Of a stretch of DNA of 64,000 bases, positions 35,622 through 49,473 are shown piece after piece. The stretch's first letter is position 1. Each line of letters begins with the position of its first letter. Position numbers and translations under genes: made by a program. The DNA is from Stratiolaelaps scimitus (Eukaryota > Arthropoda > Arachnida > Mesostigmata > Laelapidae): NCBI GenBank assembly GCA_019614645.1, contig JABWDB010000004.1:11036001-11100000 (forward strand). Reading direction: 5' to 3'. A model generated the notes under the pieces. The model saw only the letters and a list, made by a program, of their open reading frames with translations, did no database searches and was not told the origin of the DNA.

Positions 35622-37130
35622 ATGTCGGAACCGGCGGAACCACTCACTGCCATACTGCATCTTGTGGCAGCTAATTCTATTCCTCTTCATGCTACGGCTG
35701 ATGCCGCTGTTTTAGCTGCAGACGGCTTTTGTCGTCGAGACTCCACCGATCCAAAATTCTCTGCTAGTGATCCGCCATTGGTGATCGCTCGAAAGCATCG
35801 CGCGAAGTCGTCATCAACTCCATCATCTTCAGCGAAGTCCGTCATCTCCACGGTCAGTTCCACGACGTGCGCCGTCATCGCCTGAACATCCACGTTCAGG
35901 TTCATACGACGCGAGCGATCGCAATGACGAGTTCGGCGACAACTGCTGCTGTTATTACTATTGCTGTTGTTGTGGCTCTTATCCTTGCAACGACAGCGGG
36001 CAGATGCGATTCGGCAATCATACACTGGGCCCTGGGCGCGATTGCGCCACCGGATCAGCCATTCCCGACAAAGTCCGGCGAGCACAGCGTCGCTGCCTGT
36101 GCAGCATTCATCGCCGTGGCTGGTGTCGAAAGGCAAACCTTCAGGTTGTTCGCCCTCCCGCCCCTTCTTCATCCATCTTCTCTTTGCCATCATCATCATC
36201 ATCATCATCGACAGTCACCATCATCCTTCGGATCTGTTCTATCTTGCTCCCTCATCTCATCTTATTGTTGGCTGCTGCGCACGCGAACGCGAAGTCGACT
36301 TCGAACTGGACTTAGACGTTTCTACAACGAGACTTTGCGTTGTTTTCAACGAGCGACTGTTTCATCGCTGTGATATGACGACGACAAGAACGAACCACAT
36401 TTCGATATTCACCAGTCGGCACCAGCGGCAGCGGCGGCAGCAGTATTGGCACCAGCAGATATACGATGGTGGCAGCGAAGACAGCGCAGCGATCGGGCGG
36501 CAGCGATCCGTCGATCACGTGGCCGCTCGCCCGGATCGCCCGACAACTCCGGCGGCGAAGAAGTTGTTCCGACTTGTCGTTTGTCGGTCGGATTGCGCTG
36601 TTCTTTCTCGTTTCTCGTACGACGATGCGTTTGTCCGTTTTCAGTTCGACAGCAGCAGCAGCAGCACTAGTTGCTCGATCTGCTAGTTGTCTGCGCAGCT
36701 GTCGATATCTGATTTTGCTGGTGGCTCTGGTGCTGCCGCATCTCGTGTGCCCTATTCGCTCAGCTCTTGATACACCAGCGGCAATAGCAACGCCAACATC
36801 CTTCTCCTGGCGCTGTTCCTGATTTTATGTTCTCTTCCGTTGTCATTCTCACGACGACGACGGTCCTCGTCGTTGTTGCACCCTGTGCGCGAGTGCCGTT
36901 GCTCGTCGAGGACGGACAGCGTCGCCGGCGTGGAATTGCTGCCGACGATGCAGCAATAATCACGACAACGAAATAAGGGTAGCTATGACGGCGAGACAGC
37001 AGCGCAGCAGCAACAACAACAATTTCAGCAATAGCAGCAGCCACAAGGACCGCCTCGCCACCCTAGAAGCGTATGGGAAAATACTTCAGTCGTGTGTCGA
37101 TGGGAGAGAGAGAGAGAGAGAAAGAGAGAC
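35622..37130. repeat. Triplet-rich patch with open frames on both strands
   Basis: CAG/CAT/GTC-type triplets are frequent: ATC/CAT repeats around 36,188-36,211, CAG at 36,650-36,668, CAA/CAG at 37,003-37,040, and (GA)n at 37,104-37,128. The longest plus frame is 241 codons (35,961-36,686, no domain). An ATG-started plus frame at 35,622-35,885 (87 codons) and an overlapping 173-codon minus frame both look somewhat protein-like. Mutual overlap and lack of any family motif argue for composition effects, but a small exon cannot be excluded. Confidence 0.45.
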
Positions 37131-39671
37131 AGAAACGAAGAAAAAAATTGCTACTATTATATCTTCCAATTTTGACTCAATAGCCCTGTCTGCCGGCGAT
37201 CTGTAGAATACGGATATGAAGCAAACGGGTATCGGCTGTATCGGATCATCAGCTCGTTCAAGTGGCCGACTGTTGGTGCTGTTTCAAATTTGCTACTGCT
37301 TAATCGCGGTTAGTAAAAGCGGCAACTACTGAACTCTCTCTAATTTGTCGTATGCAGGGCATTTGTTGTCGTCAAACGTGAACTAGCGGTCCAGGTGAGT
37401 GTGTGGCCTAGAGTGTTCGGTGTTATATAGACATCTGTACCTATCTGGTGAGTTGCACAACACACTAATATACGCCTCTTTTATGAATGAGTACTACTTT
37501 AAAACTTGCGGCCTTCGAAACACTGAGGAGAACGGGGACGTAATCATTAAACTTTCTTCAAATTTTAGGAGAAAAGTTAGCATCCGCTACAGGTGAATGC
37601 TTAAATGCTGGGGAATATCTTGTTCTAGATATTCTTTACGAATATATCGAGTGTTCTTAGATGTACTTCATGTTTAGCGGGCACAATTGTCATCCAATTT
37701 TATATTTGACAAATAAATAATCAGTTTCTACAGTATTATTAGTCATCCCTTTGGTTTCGCTAGTTGCTACAGTCATTTACCCTGTACGCTCGATGTGTTC
37801 ACTTTATGCAGCTAACAAAAAAACATTCCAGTTTCGTCCGGAGAGAGCGAGATAGCGAGAGAACGACGGGTCGGGTCAACAAAAAATCACGGCCCATTTA
37901 TGGAGCAACATCTACGGTTGCTGTAAGCTACGTTTCATGCGAATGCACGCACACACACACACATACACATATGCCTCTGATAGTCTGCTTCAAAATGTAT
38001 CTGCATATAATACACGTATAGGTCACATAACCTCAAACGTTAAACGAACAGGCCACCCCTCTGAATGCGTTTTGTTGAGCTCCTTCCAGATGCAGCTGTA
38101 GAATTGAAGTAACTAGAAGAAAAAACTGGGAAGAAACCCACTAGCTCCGACAGGTAGAGAGAGAGAGAGAGAGAGAGAGGACACGGCTTACACGGACAGA
38201 ACGATATTGAGCCTATATGTTGCGAGTCGCACGACCACCAACTCTGATATTTAGCGACAAGAAGTTTTAGTATTAGTAGTTACTGTGCCGGTAATCCAGT
38301 CGGTTATCCTTGTTCTTGCTCGCATTGCTGTTGCTCTCGCTGCTGTCTTCCCTGTCAGCGCGGTCCTCACCACCACCATTCTCTATCAGTTTCGAAAATT
38401 GTCCGCTTCACACAAAGCCGTATGTGGCGTGAAACGCCCGCATGCGAGTCAGCCAACCAGCCATTGGCAGTTGCAGTCTCTAGTCGGCTATGGCCTCTCT
38501 CATCCGTCGGCTAGCCAGTCCGTGGTAACTGGATCAGAGGACAGAGCGTAATCGAGTTAAACGACCCGTCGAGCTCCTTCTTCTCGTCTCCCTGTCCCTA
38601 CTGCTCTGCTACTGCGGCGGCAGCAGCAGCAGCCACCCCTGACAGTGCAGACGGTGCAGATACCAAGGAGCGACCCTACCGCCAGGGTGCCATCCGCTGC
38701 ACTGTACACTGACTGCACTCGGGCACACACAGCTATACATTGACGGGGCAGTGCCCTCATGCTTTCTTCGTTTCGCTTCGTCTCATCGCGCCCCGCACCG
38801 TCCCGTACGTCTATTGCATCCGTTGTACCCCTCAAGGCTCGAAGATGGTCACGGACATAGGGCCCGAGCCTAGCGCGTCCCCTCACCAACATCTATCCCC
38901 ACCGACCTCCCGTCAGCTACCCCACCGCCCCAACCTTCAGCACCCTCGAGCATTGCTGGGGGTATACGGGATATGGGTAGGGTGGGGGAGAGACTGTCCT
39001 GAGTAAAGCCGGCACAGCCATCATAAACGGCCCCTCTATGACCTCGCCGTTGGGTGTGTGCGAGCGCGCCAGCGGCGGCATTTGCCCGAACTACGAACGC
39101 GAGGCCGCGCGGTCCACCCAGCACAAGTGGAACGCACCAATGCATCAGTGTGAGGATTAATTGTGTCAATAGTTGCCGCCGTAGTACTGGTAGTCAGACT
39201 GGCAGTCGTGAATCATCTGCTAGCAGGATGAACGCGTAAGTGCATCGTATGAGTGTACGCCTTCGATTGAAGAGGCAGGCGCCTTTGCCCAGACCCCTTC
39301 ACCCAGCAACCCAAACGAAATCGGCGAAAGGAGAGTGGCGCCAAGTGTTTCATAGGGTAAATTTTTCACCGAGAGCGATGCCACATGTTCGAGCTTGTCC
39401 CATGCTATCCCATGCCGTCTCGTTTCAAAGGTTCTTCGCTGTTGCGCTATTCGACTGCGAGCACAAGCGGTGCGCGATGTGCGGGCAACCGCACAGTGGT
39501 CGCAGAGACGCAGCCGGTGAATGAGCATTGCTCCAATGAGGCGCCACACGTCTGTCGACCAGTCCCTTATGCCCAACGATACCTCTCGATAGCGTACTCA
39601 AGCTGTAGACGACGACTATGAAACTGCTTTGACTTTTCAATCACCGAATTAGCTAATGCAGAACTCATAAT

Positions 39672-39711
39672 GAACGTAGAACTGAGAACGTAGAACAAGG
39701 AACGTAGAACT
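39672..39711. repeat. 14-bp minisatellite, three units
   Basis: gaacgtagaac begins at 39,672, 39,686 and 39,700, exactly 14 bases apart, with variable 3-base spacers. Confidence 0.9.
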
Positions 39712-40781
39712 GACCTCCAGCAGATGCCGGAGCATCTCCTAAGCTATTAGGTTAACGATTGGGGTGTAATGAGCAAAACTTGACAAAACCTTCTTCATCC
39801 CAACATGTAGATCCTTGCTCCCTGTCACATTAATCATTCGACAAGACTTACTGGCACCAGTCGCCTCGGATCCTCTCTATCGCCATAATGTTATATGTAC
39901 AGTATATAGACAGTGCTTAAGGATTGTGGTTCGTTCCGAACCGGTCAGACATGGTTGTCCTTAGGTAGTGGCGTTTAGCTGCCTCATATACAGAACTCGA
40001 TGCACTCGACTCAGGTCATATAGCCGATCTTTCTCTCTCCATTTCTGATAAATGTACGAAACGTTTAGATAAACAATGTCACCGAAAATGCGTATTTCAA
40101 AATACGTACATTTAGATTCGTACGGATTAGATCTAGTTGAAGGGCTAGGTCAGCAGACACTTTTAACCCCGGCTGGCCCAATGTATTGCATATGGACATA
40201 AACATATCTATCATATATTAAAGCATGTATTGTAGCAATGAGATTATTGATCCTAGGGCCGTAATTTGCCTTGTAGGTGAGGCACACAAGTCTCGACAAT
40301 ATATCAAGGGAGAATCGATACTCGCCATCATAATCTGTGCATAATGATACGCTTCCATAATTTGAACTATCGCACCGACGTATTGTACACACACTGTGAT
40401 GGACTTGCGTCTAGTCAATATCATTCGTGCCCCCCCTGATATATCGGTGATCGATCGAAATATCTAGGAATTCGAGAAAGCAACTTTTTAGTCGCAATCC
40501 TTAACCACCATTCATCGGTACTCAGACGGCTGGAATCTGAGATTGTGAAAAAAAAAACATATATAAGATGTAAATATTGAAAGCAACGGAGTTTTTAAAA
40601 TTGCAGTCCCTGGCTTTTAGTGGGCGTCATCGTTCCTAATATCCCATATAAAGCAGGATTCTGTAGAGATCGGATTTTTTGCTTACATGGGACCTCATAC
40701 GGTAACCACAGTCGTCCACGACGTTTGCAAATGACATTGTAATTCCTCTGATTACCAATATCATGTTGCATCACTTGCACT

Positions 40782-40821
<40 letters not shown>
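40782..40821. repeat. (TA)n microsatellite
   Basis: About twenty TA units, interrupted once by ac. Confidence 0.95.
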
Positions 40822-40823
<2 letters not shown>

Positions 40824-41283
40824 ACGAAGCAGCAGGGAGCGCCCGTCCCAATGCAATAGCTGGAACAAGTGTTGCCAAAGATCGAGCTCTACGGCACGGC
40901 TATGCTAGATCCATGATGGGTGGCCAAACCGAACTGACTCGAGAGCATTTTGTGGCAATAGAGGCGAAAATCGCGCGGTATCTTCAACAGCACATGGCAG
41001 ATGGTGAAATTGTCTCTTCAAATGCTCTCCGCATCTACCGATCGCTCCGATCCCGAACCTGGCTCTTCAGCACCACTATCTTTATGTAGACACACACACA
41101 CACACACGCAGGCACGATCACATATTACTTCCCCTGTGCTCCGCCGCTCGCTCTCTACTCGTTTGCTAGCCTACTCGGCTCTCGAGGAATAGTAGCTGAC
41201 ATATTTTGCAAAGGATTTCACGCCCCCTAAAGCCAGGAACATCCGCATCGACTCATTAACATATGAGTCTATGTGCATATGGG

Positions 41284-41285
<2 letters not shown>

Positions 41286-41319
<34 letters not shown>
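41286..41319. repeat. (TA)n microsatellite
   Basis: About seventeen uninterrupted TA units, 465 bases from the previous array. Confidence 0.95.
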
Positions 41320-41320
<1 letters not shown>

Positions 41321-43145
41321 CTGCTAAAGTCTCACTAGGACTCAGGCCGACGCGTGCACTTTTGTGAGTTGCGGCTACTAGATATGAAGCAAGAAAAACG
41401 CAGTGCAAAGCTCGACCAACACTCGATTGACGCCCTTGTCTGTTTTACCACTTACCGAGGGTGAGTGTCAACGTGCCAATGTGACTGTTCCTGCAGGTTG
41501 CTTCGATCCGAGTGTAAAGAGGGATATGGTAGTAATGCCTATATATTTATATATATATATATATTAATGTTCAGAGTTCATACCTGGAATCCTTGCGGAC
41601 TTTGAATTTTGACGAACTTCTGTCTTAGGCGACCAACCAGGAGAGCGACATAGAGTGTAGATTTAATCATGTTGGCATGCTACTTCGCCGTAAGGTGGTA
41701 CTCCAATAATAGTGGCACTCCTTAAGAAGCATAGAGCGCCACGGTGAAGTCGAGATGCGAGCTGGTGCTGTTCTTAAGGGGCGAGCCTTTTTAAGGTCTC
41801 TTAACTGTCCTTGCCGTTTCGTGCCCTTTGGCTTGTATGAACGTTTGTCTTGTGTGCTCTCTAAAGAATCATCTGATGAGACACAGTGTCAATCAGAGAC
41901 AACAATAGATGAAGGTGTTCACATTGGATTAAGTCATTACCTAATCGTGACACTTTTCATGGAGAAAGGCTTCCCCGGTGGAGCTCTGTCACCTCTGTCC
42001 TTCGAAAGTTCGTCAGTCCGAACCGTTCAACGTTCGCCCTGAACTTAGCAAACGCTTACGGCAACTCCTATACTACGCTTTTTAAGATCATCACTTAGCA
42101 AAATTCAGTCAAATGAACTTCATCGAAGATGCATATAGAATCACGACCAATTGCAATGTATGCCTTAATGTATCCATAGCGTAGCAATGAGATACACCGC
42201 ATTAATCGTGTCTCTATTGTGTACTATGCTCTCTGTGTAAACAGCAGAACTACGCCCTGATAACGAACAGTACATGTGAATGAGATGGCATGGGTTGCAT
42301 AACATGGCCTATCTACATGAGCCAATTTAATGTAAATGAATCAAATGCAGCACAAGGAAAATAGATATTATTATATATGCATATTATATATTTGTGCATG
42401 TTTGTATGTATTATATTAGTGTGTTGTCCAGCAAAACTGTGCGATAGTCATTTCACTTCCTATTTTTGGACTCACTACTTCACGCTAACCTCTCGCTAGT
42501 CCATTTCATGTTAGTAAAGTACAAAATACATAGTATCGTACACGTCGTAACTGGCTCCGTACAAAAATCAATGTAACACTAGCAGACACACACACGAATA
42601 CCCGAATACATTTGCTATTTGAACTATTTTACACACCATTGGAAATACCACAAAAAAAAACTACCGATGGGAGTTAATTACATGTAAAATGTGGGTGGCC
42701 CGATAGCCTGTCGACCGATCATCCCGGCTCGCCTTGACAGTGGTTCCCACACTCGCCGCTATGTCAATAGTCAATAGCGATATAGATGACGATCATCTAT
42801 CAGCCAGGCACTCACTGCGCGGCTTTGGCAGCGGCAAAGCGGTGGCCCTTGTCTGACAATCAGCCTCCAGTACTCTCGGCGATGCCCGTGCCCATTCCGC
42901 AGGAGAGAGGACCTATATATATATATTGTCCCTCTCTGCCGTTGCTGGTTGCATCTCAATGCATTGTCTCTCGTGCCGAATACCGGCAGCTCTTAGCGAG
43001 GCTGCCGCTAGAAACCATGATCGTGTCCACGGATGGCTATGCCTGTTCCCTTGACTTTGCTGCCCAGGCCAATGGCCCGCAGTGGCCCGCTGCGATAGTG
43101 AATAAAGCCTCGTGCACTACGTGAGAGGTCGAGCGCTCCGCTGCT

Positions 43146-45600
43146 ATGGCGTTCGTAGGCTCGACTGCTGCTCCTACTGCTCTCGTTTCTATTAAAAATG
43201 AATCAATAGTAAAATCTCAGCTGGAGCGGAGCCGAGCAGAGGACAAGCCGGCTGAATTGATCCGAAGACGAGAGTTTCAGATCAAAGATAACAGGAAATG
43301 CGACGGTGTGCTGCCGCAAGGACAGCAGCCACGAGCTTCCCACTGCAGAGCGCCGAAATGCTGACTGCCTGGAGGTAGTGCACTTCGATCGGGGGAGTCG
43401 GTCGGCAACTTGCTGCTGCCGTCGAGCTTTCCATGGTTGCCTACTGGAGATGGACTTCTTGAGATTTGACTGTGTTTTCTTTAAGTACACCTATCATATG
43501 AGAGCATTGAAAATGGGCGAGAACCCCCTGCCCATACGCGCCTGGGTACAGAGCCCTTGTGCGAAGCAGGACAGGAGCTATTTTTACGTTACACATCCGC
43601 TACACTTAACCTCTCTAAATATACAACGATGCGCGTTGGTAGACGGGCAGTTGTCATTCTACGCAAATAGAACTGTAACAACTGCTTCCTATTCGGTTAG
43701 AATTGCTAAAAATGCGACAGTGTACCACTTAATACATTGTACTGCGGTTACTTGAAGATACGTTGAAAAGGAAGGCCACCCCCCCCCCGAATATATAATA
43801 TAAGCCGTCACGAATTAAATCTTATCCAATCGTTGTCTGTATGTATATTGGCTAAACGGAACATCAGCTTGTCTGCACAGAGGGGACAGCTTATGGGTAT
43901 GTCCCCGTAGATTGCGTTCTGATTTCGAGAGACCCACACATCCACATCCACTTGCTTCCGATCGCTACATATGCCAGCCATCCGTAGCCTGAAGTGCATC
44001 TCTGCTCGAATTGACGTGAAGGTTGACCGGTTGGCCGCCAATAGCAATAACAGAAGCAGCAGCTGACTCGGAATCGGAAGACCGGGCGGCGGAGGGGCCG
44101 TCACAGCCAGCGGTCACGGATGTCCGTCCAATTGGACAGCAGTCCACTCGGCATCAACTCGAACACCACCTCAGAGCAGTCCACAACAACGGCGCTGCCA
44201 CGGTCCCCACGGCAGCTGGCTAGCCGCGCGCTAGACGCTGCAGTCAAGTGACGACAGCCAGTGACGCACCATGTCCAGCGGTTTGGTCCGGTCCAGTCTA
44301 TACACGGTCTATTTCGTCTACTCATGCTAGCAGTAGCTGTCAATGTAATTCCGTTCGCCGATCGGGCAGCGCGTACATGGCTGGGTTATGGGACCATTTG
44401 CGACATCGAGTTTAACCATTGCGTTTTCTCTGCTCATTGTTGACCGTCGCCGGCAATAGCTACTAGCGCCGCCGCCGCCGCCGCCGCTGCTGCGAATGAC
44501 GGCTGCGCGTTACTGTTACGCAGCACCAGCATAGCACACCGCATCGAGTATAGAGGCATTCGTCCACCGGGTGGCAGGCAACGACTCGAGCCCTCTCTCT
44601 CTCTCGCCGTCGTCGTCTCTCATTCGATTTTTGACTCTTCAGCTCTTTCGATCTTCGGTCGGTAAGCCACCATCGTGGCCACGGAAGCCACCATGGCTAG
44701 CCATCATGTGCGTGTGCATCAAAACTTTGGCCTGGCCGGGTTCTCTGTTCAGAGGTCTAAGGGCTCATATAGTCGTCTATGCTACAACTGCTACTACCCT
44801 GTATGAGTGATGCCTCTGCCATAGCTACCTGCGATACTGTTGCGCTATTGGATTTGTTCGGCTGCTATTGCTGCCGCTGGTGGCTTCGGCGGCGGCGGCG
44901 GCGGCACCGCTGTTACTACGATTCGCCACCAAATGTAATGGTGTCGTGCCGATTCGCTTCACTTGATGGGAAAGCACTCGACTTCGAGCAGCGGACAGCG
45001 CCGCCAAGTGTGCCAACCATCCAGTTTAGCCTGCATGGTCTGCTCTGCTCTTGGGCCGGTCTCCCCCCCAAAGTCACAGATCGCCGTAGTCACCCGACGC
45101 AGGGCAGCGGACGACTCGGCCAGCGCGACGGCGCACGATTGGAGCGAGGCTGCCTAAAACCATCATCATCATGATCATCATCACAGTTATCGTCAATGAA
45201 TGAATGCTATGATGCGATAGCAGCGCCTGGCGCTGCTCGGAAAACGTTGAGAGGGCGATGCGTTGAGTGTAACAGGAATGCTCAGACGACATCCTGGTGG
45301 CCTGCCTCGTCGTCTGATGATGATCTGGATGGTGATTGCTCGAGTAGTCGAGTGACTGTCAAGGATGGCAAATGGGAAGGAGGTGCTGCTGCTGCTGCGA
45401 GTCGACGAAGAGAGGGAGGTAGAAACGAAGAGACATGGTCAGGAGTGACATTGTTCCAATGGAGCCCAACTTGTTCCCGTCGCCAGACGACCAATGTCGA
45501 GTCATGCTATTCGATTTTCAAGTACTTCGTCTATCAGGTAGAATACCGGAAGAGACACTTACGAGGCAGCACCTGAGAGGGGCGCAGGGCTTGTTCAGGC
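43146..45600. other. Non-coding, with a GCC/GGC triplet-rich part (44.0-45.5 kb)
   Basis: A 149-codon frame at 43,306-43,755 starts at GTG and has no domain. A (GCC)n run sits near 44,467-44,486, a (GGC)n run near 44,888-44,905, and ATC/CAT repeats near 45,160-45,185. Open frames on both strands follow these repeats. No splice-bounded coding exon is convincing. Confidence 0.5.
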
Positions 45601-47006
45601 TTCACACCACATGATAATCGGTGAATGAAACGCAAGCTTTTTCTCTCATCTTTCTATATATATATATATATATATAAAGGGGGAGAGAGAGGGAGGCAGA
45701 GAGTGTCCCGTGAGGAATGGAGTTCACGCCTGTCAAACTACACTATCTATCTCTCTGTCACCGGTCTACCTGTGTGACTGTAGTGGCCGCTGCCGCTGCA
45801 GGTAAAATCCACCATCGATGCGGTGGGAACGCCACGCTCGAGGGAAGGCTCATCGCGAGGGAACTAAATATATCCCTCAGAATGAAGAAATTCGTCTCTA
45901 TTTGACTCCTGCTTGTTATATTGTGACTCCTGGGGAGCGGCAGACCTGGCCGTCTAGGGTTACTCGGTGGCCGGGATCGTATTCCAAACAAGGAGAGGTA
46001 AACGATCTGCTAGACACCATTCTTGTCCCTTAGATTTAATAAATAAATAACTAAATGTAATCCTTCGCTCGTTGTTCTTTTTTGATAGAGAACGATTGAC
46101 GTCGCGAATTGGCGTAAACCTGCCAGATAAATATTATTGACTTGGAAAAATTTGACAGATGCGCAATGCGTGTTCGGGAAGTGTACACGTTACCATCGAA
46201 CATGGCTTTGAGATATATTATATAATTCTTAGTGACTACAGAGAGAAAAAAAAGATTGAATCGTGTATTGTGCACTTGTCTGTCATACAGGTGGCATCTA
46301 CAGATTCGTGCCTTGTTCATATGTGATACTTCACTTGAATACGACCTCTTCTACTCGTATATGCACGTGTATGAGGATTCTTTCCGGTTGGGTGCCGCCG
46401 AAACTTCTGAGAACAGACTTCCCAGCCGACCTTCTCGTCGGCAGCCTTGATCTGGCCTTCGGCGTCGGAGATTTAATTCTAACCATTTAATTCGTAATAT
46501 CGATGTGATCGAGGCGAGCCCACCTGTAGCGGCAGTGTTCACTCTCATAACGTATTCTCGGTAACTTGCCCATGCATTTGTAACCGAATGAACAGTCGAA
46601 CTGCACAGAGATCGCGACCGCTCGCTTAACGCAGGACACTCAGTATAGGGCCGCGCGACACAATGAGGCGACAACAAAAAAGGCCCACACCTACATTGTG
46701 GTAGTGGAAGAAATATATTCATATGCCGGCTAAGGTATATATATATGTATAGGAGGAGGGGTGAGTATAAGGAGACAGCCGCACAGGTAGATACATCGAG
46801 ATCTATGCTATGCAATGTTCCCGTATAAGCATTTGCGTGCACCCGAAGTAACTGTATCGCGATGCGCTCGGTTGAGTCCAAATGGCACAAGCACTCGACT
46901 GAGTGACCGTGTCGCTGCGATTCCGTCCGGCTGGCTGACGACATGAACTAGTGCCATGTGGAGTACTGACCCAGAGAAACCGAACACTACAATGTGCTAC
47001 AATGTG

Positions 47007-47021
47007 ACAACAACAACGACG

Positions 47022-47052
<31 letters not shown>

Positions 47053-47053
47053 C
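47007..47053 (+). repeat. (CAA)n triplet array
   Basis: About fifteen ACA/CAA triplets, interrupted once by GACGAC. Preceded by a short duplication of acaatgtg. Confidence 0.9.
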
Positions 47054-49435
47054 CGATGAAGAGGGTGATTCGTCCACGGTCAGGAGGGACGTGCCGACCT
47101 CAGCAAACATTCGATTGACTACGTCACCGTAGCTAGTAGCGAGCAGCACTAGCGGCGACCAATGTGTGTTACCGAGCAGCGTAGAAACGCTGGACGACTG
47201 TGGACGCCGTTCACAGGCCGTTCAGACGGCAGGTAGCCACCAACGATGTGGCTAGCTAGGGTGGCTTTGTGTGTTGGCCACAATAACTCACTGTTGTTCG
47301 CAAGATGGAAAATCCCTGTTTTGATGTGTCGTTTGCGGCTACCGTCTGTGACAGAAAGAACGGGGAGCTGCATTGATCACCCGGGTACAGTTAGACGAGT
47401 CCATTGTGAGGACAACGATGCCAATTCGACATCCAGCAACGGAACAGCACGATACAAGCCTGTGGTAGGCTTGCTTGTAGAATAGCGGGCAGACCGGCTG
47501 GCTGGTTGCCGATGTTTAGTGTCGAAGTCGCTTCACTGGTGCCGCAAGGCTCAGGGATTTCTCGCTCGCTTGCCGGCATGTGCGCATGCATATTCGATAT
47601 GGGTCGGCCCCCACCCGACAACCAGGTGAAAGGTCCACGGAAGCGAATCTGTTCGGCGGCGTTGTTTTTATTTCTGGTATTAGCAATGCTTCAATTCGGC
47701 ATTACATCGGCCGACCTGTTCGGGCTTCGGACCAGCTTCGCAGTTATTGTAGAAGAGAAGTGGTATTCCCAGCTAGGTGCTCAGCGAGCTGAAGCCGCAC
47801 AGATAGACAGCGAGAATGAGATCGAGAGATATGAGATGGCAAGGAGATGGCGGGCGGGCGGGCGGACGGTCGGTGGGTGACGTGGTACAGATCAACAGAA
47901 TTTGAGTCAACCAGAAGTATTGAAAGCGTTTGCTAAAGTCGTAGAGACTGGCGAGAAGTGTCAAAGTGGCCGCAGACCCATTGATTAGAGCAGATCTGTT
48001 TGATCCGATTTGCACTGAGATCATTGGTGGTGACCATTAATGCAATTTTCATTCGCGTCCGGTGACTCTTGATAGAGATTCGTAGAGGATGCGATATTGA
48101 CGGCCGAACATCTTTTCGTGGCTCACTGAGTACAGATGGAACAACTTCACGAAACATCTGTTCGTGTCGCGTTTGTGGTTGCTGTATATCGTTGTTTTTA
48201 GCCTATGAGGTTTGTATCTAGATACAGTGAATGCGCTATGAGGTGTCGGTGGGGTGAACTTTCGCTCTCGGAAGTTCGGACGACGAAATGGGTTTGGTCA
48301 CCTGGCTGATGCACACTGATCGCAGGTGTCGTTGGTTGGTGGGTGCGCGCTGCTGGATCGATTTCAGGATGGGGTACACATTCACGTGGAGCAATAGTTT
48401 TCCCATGTAATCCTCTAACAAGGAGTGGTCAATATTTTTGAAATTCGTTCATGAAGGATCTACGTGTTTACCTTCGACTTATGTCGACTCCTTCGGCCGC
48501 ACAAGGGTATCAATAAAGGCATATTACTCAAGATTTTGATCAGTGTATGTTTTAGATATGTTAGAAAAGAGTGCGCCATATTAACCGAAGTGGTACGGCT
48601 TCAGAGCGGCCAGCCGAACAAGATCGGTGTCGCCTATTGTTTGCATCGGGTAATGTTGCTGTAATTAGGTAAAATTCTAAAGGCAGTTACGCTACAAGTA
48701 TTGAAATCCCTTAACCTAATAAGAGCATGAAGAAGTAGGCTTCCAAATGATAACCTGTCACAGTGACTGAAAAGTGCTGACCATCGCTTACCATGTCCGG
48801 ATCTACCTTCCAGTTTAATCACGTTCTCATTATCGCCGACGCATACAATTCAGTTTGCCAGGCCACATAATACTAAAATCTTCACCTGAACAAATAAAAC
48901 ATCTGGCTATTTTAGTTCATTGCGTACACCGTGATACAATAGCAGATACCACTCCACTTCAAGAAGCTGGTAGCACATTACAAGGAGGCTTGGCGAGAAA
49001 TCCCATCAGCTTTCAGTTGGCAGTCTTAATTGTAAGGGTTGTAGTTGGAGTAGTTGTAGTAATGATGACGTTCAGTCGTGCGCTGGGTGCAGCCAATTGC
49101 TTCTCCCATTGCTCCAGTCTCTGCTGGTTCTACTACCATTGTCCGGTACGATCATTTCTAACTACACTTTTGCTACTGTGGCCGTGAATTCATTCTGGAC
49201 AGCGTTGCTCGTTGCTGTTGCTGCCAACTGCCGAGAGATTTATGGTCCACGGCGACGATGAAGAGAGTGTGGACGATCCGTTTGTTCTGCTTCAGTCGCG
49301 TTAAACGATTTTGCTACGGACCGGCTGCATCTGTACTAACGGTACAAAAATCACACTGTAGTATTTTTTTTATTGTTATTATTACGATTGCGTGCGCCAA
49401 CTCAGTATGGCTCTGTGTCTTCCTCTGTCTGTGTA

Positions 49436-49438
<3 letters not shown>

Positions 49439-49470
<32 letters not shown>
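49439..49470. repeat. (TA)n microsatellite
   Basis: About sixteen uninterrupted TA units. Confidence 0.95.

Positions 49471-49473
<3 letters not shown>

Larger units (their letters stand above)
37131..43145. other. Non-coding stretch, no gene supported
   Basis: It contains (GA)n at 38,156-38,179, CA runs near 37,947 and 41,090, (TA)n at 40,782-40,821, 41,286-41,319 and 41,540-41,565, and a short 14-bp-period minisatellite at 39,672-39,711. A 95-codon ATG frame at 41,755-42,042 has no recognisable feature. The rest shows nothing I can name. Confidence 0.55.

Noticed and set aside
43306..43755. 149-codon plus-strand frame
   Set aside because: GTG start, no domain, no splice signals that extend it; probably chance.
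25250..48471. FoxA-type binding cores (TGTTTAC / GTAAACA) as evidence of autoregulation
   Set aside because: A seven-base core is expected about eight times by chance in 64 kb on both strands, and the handful seen (for example 34,173, 35,210 and 48,465) does not cluster.
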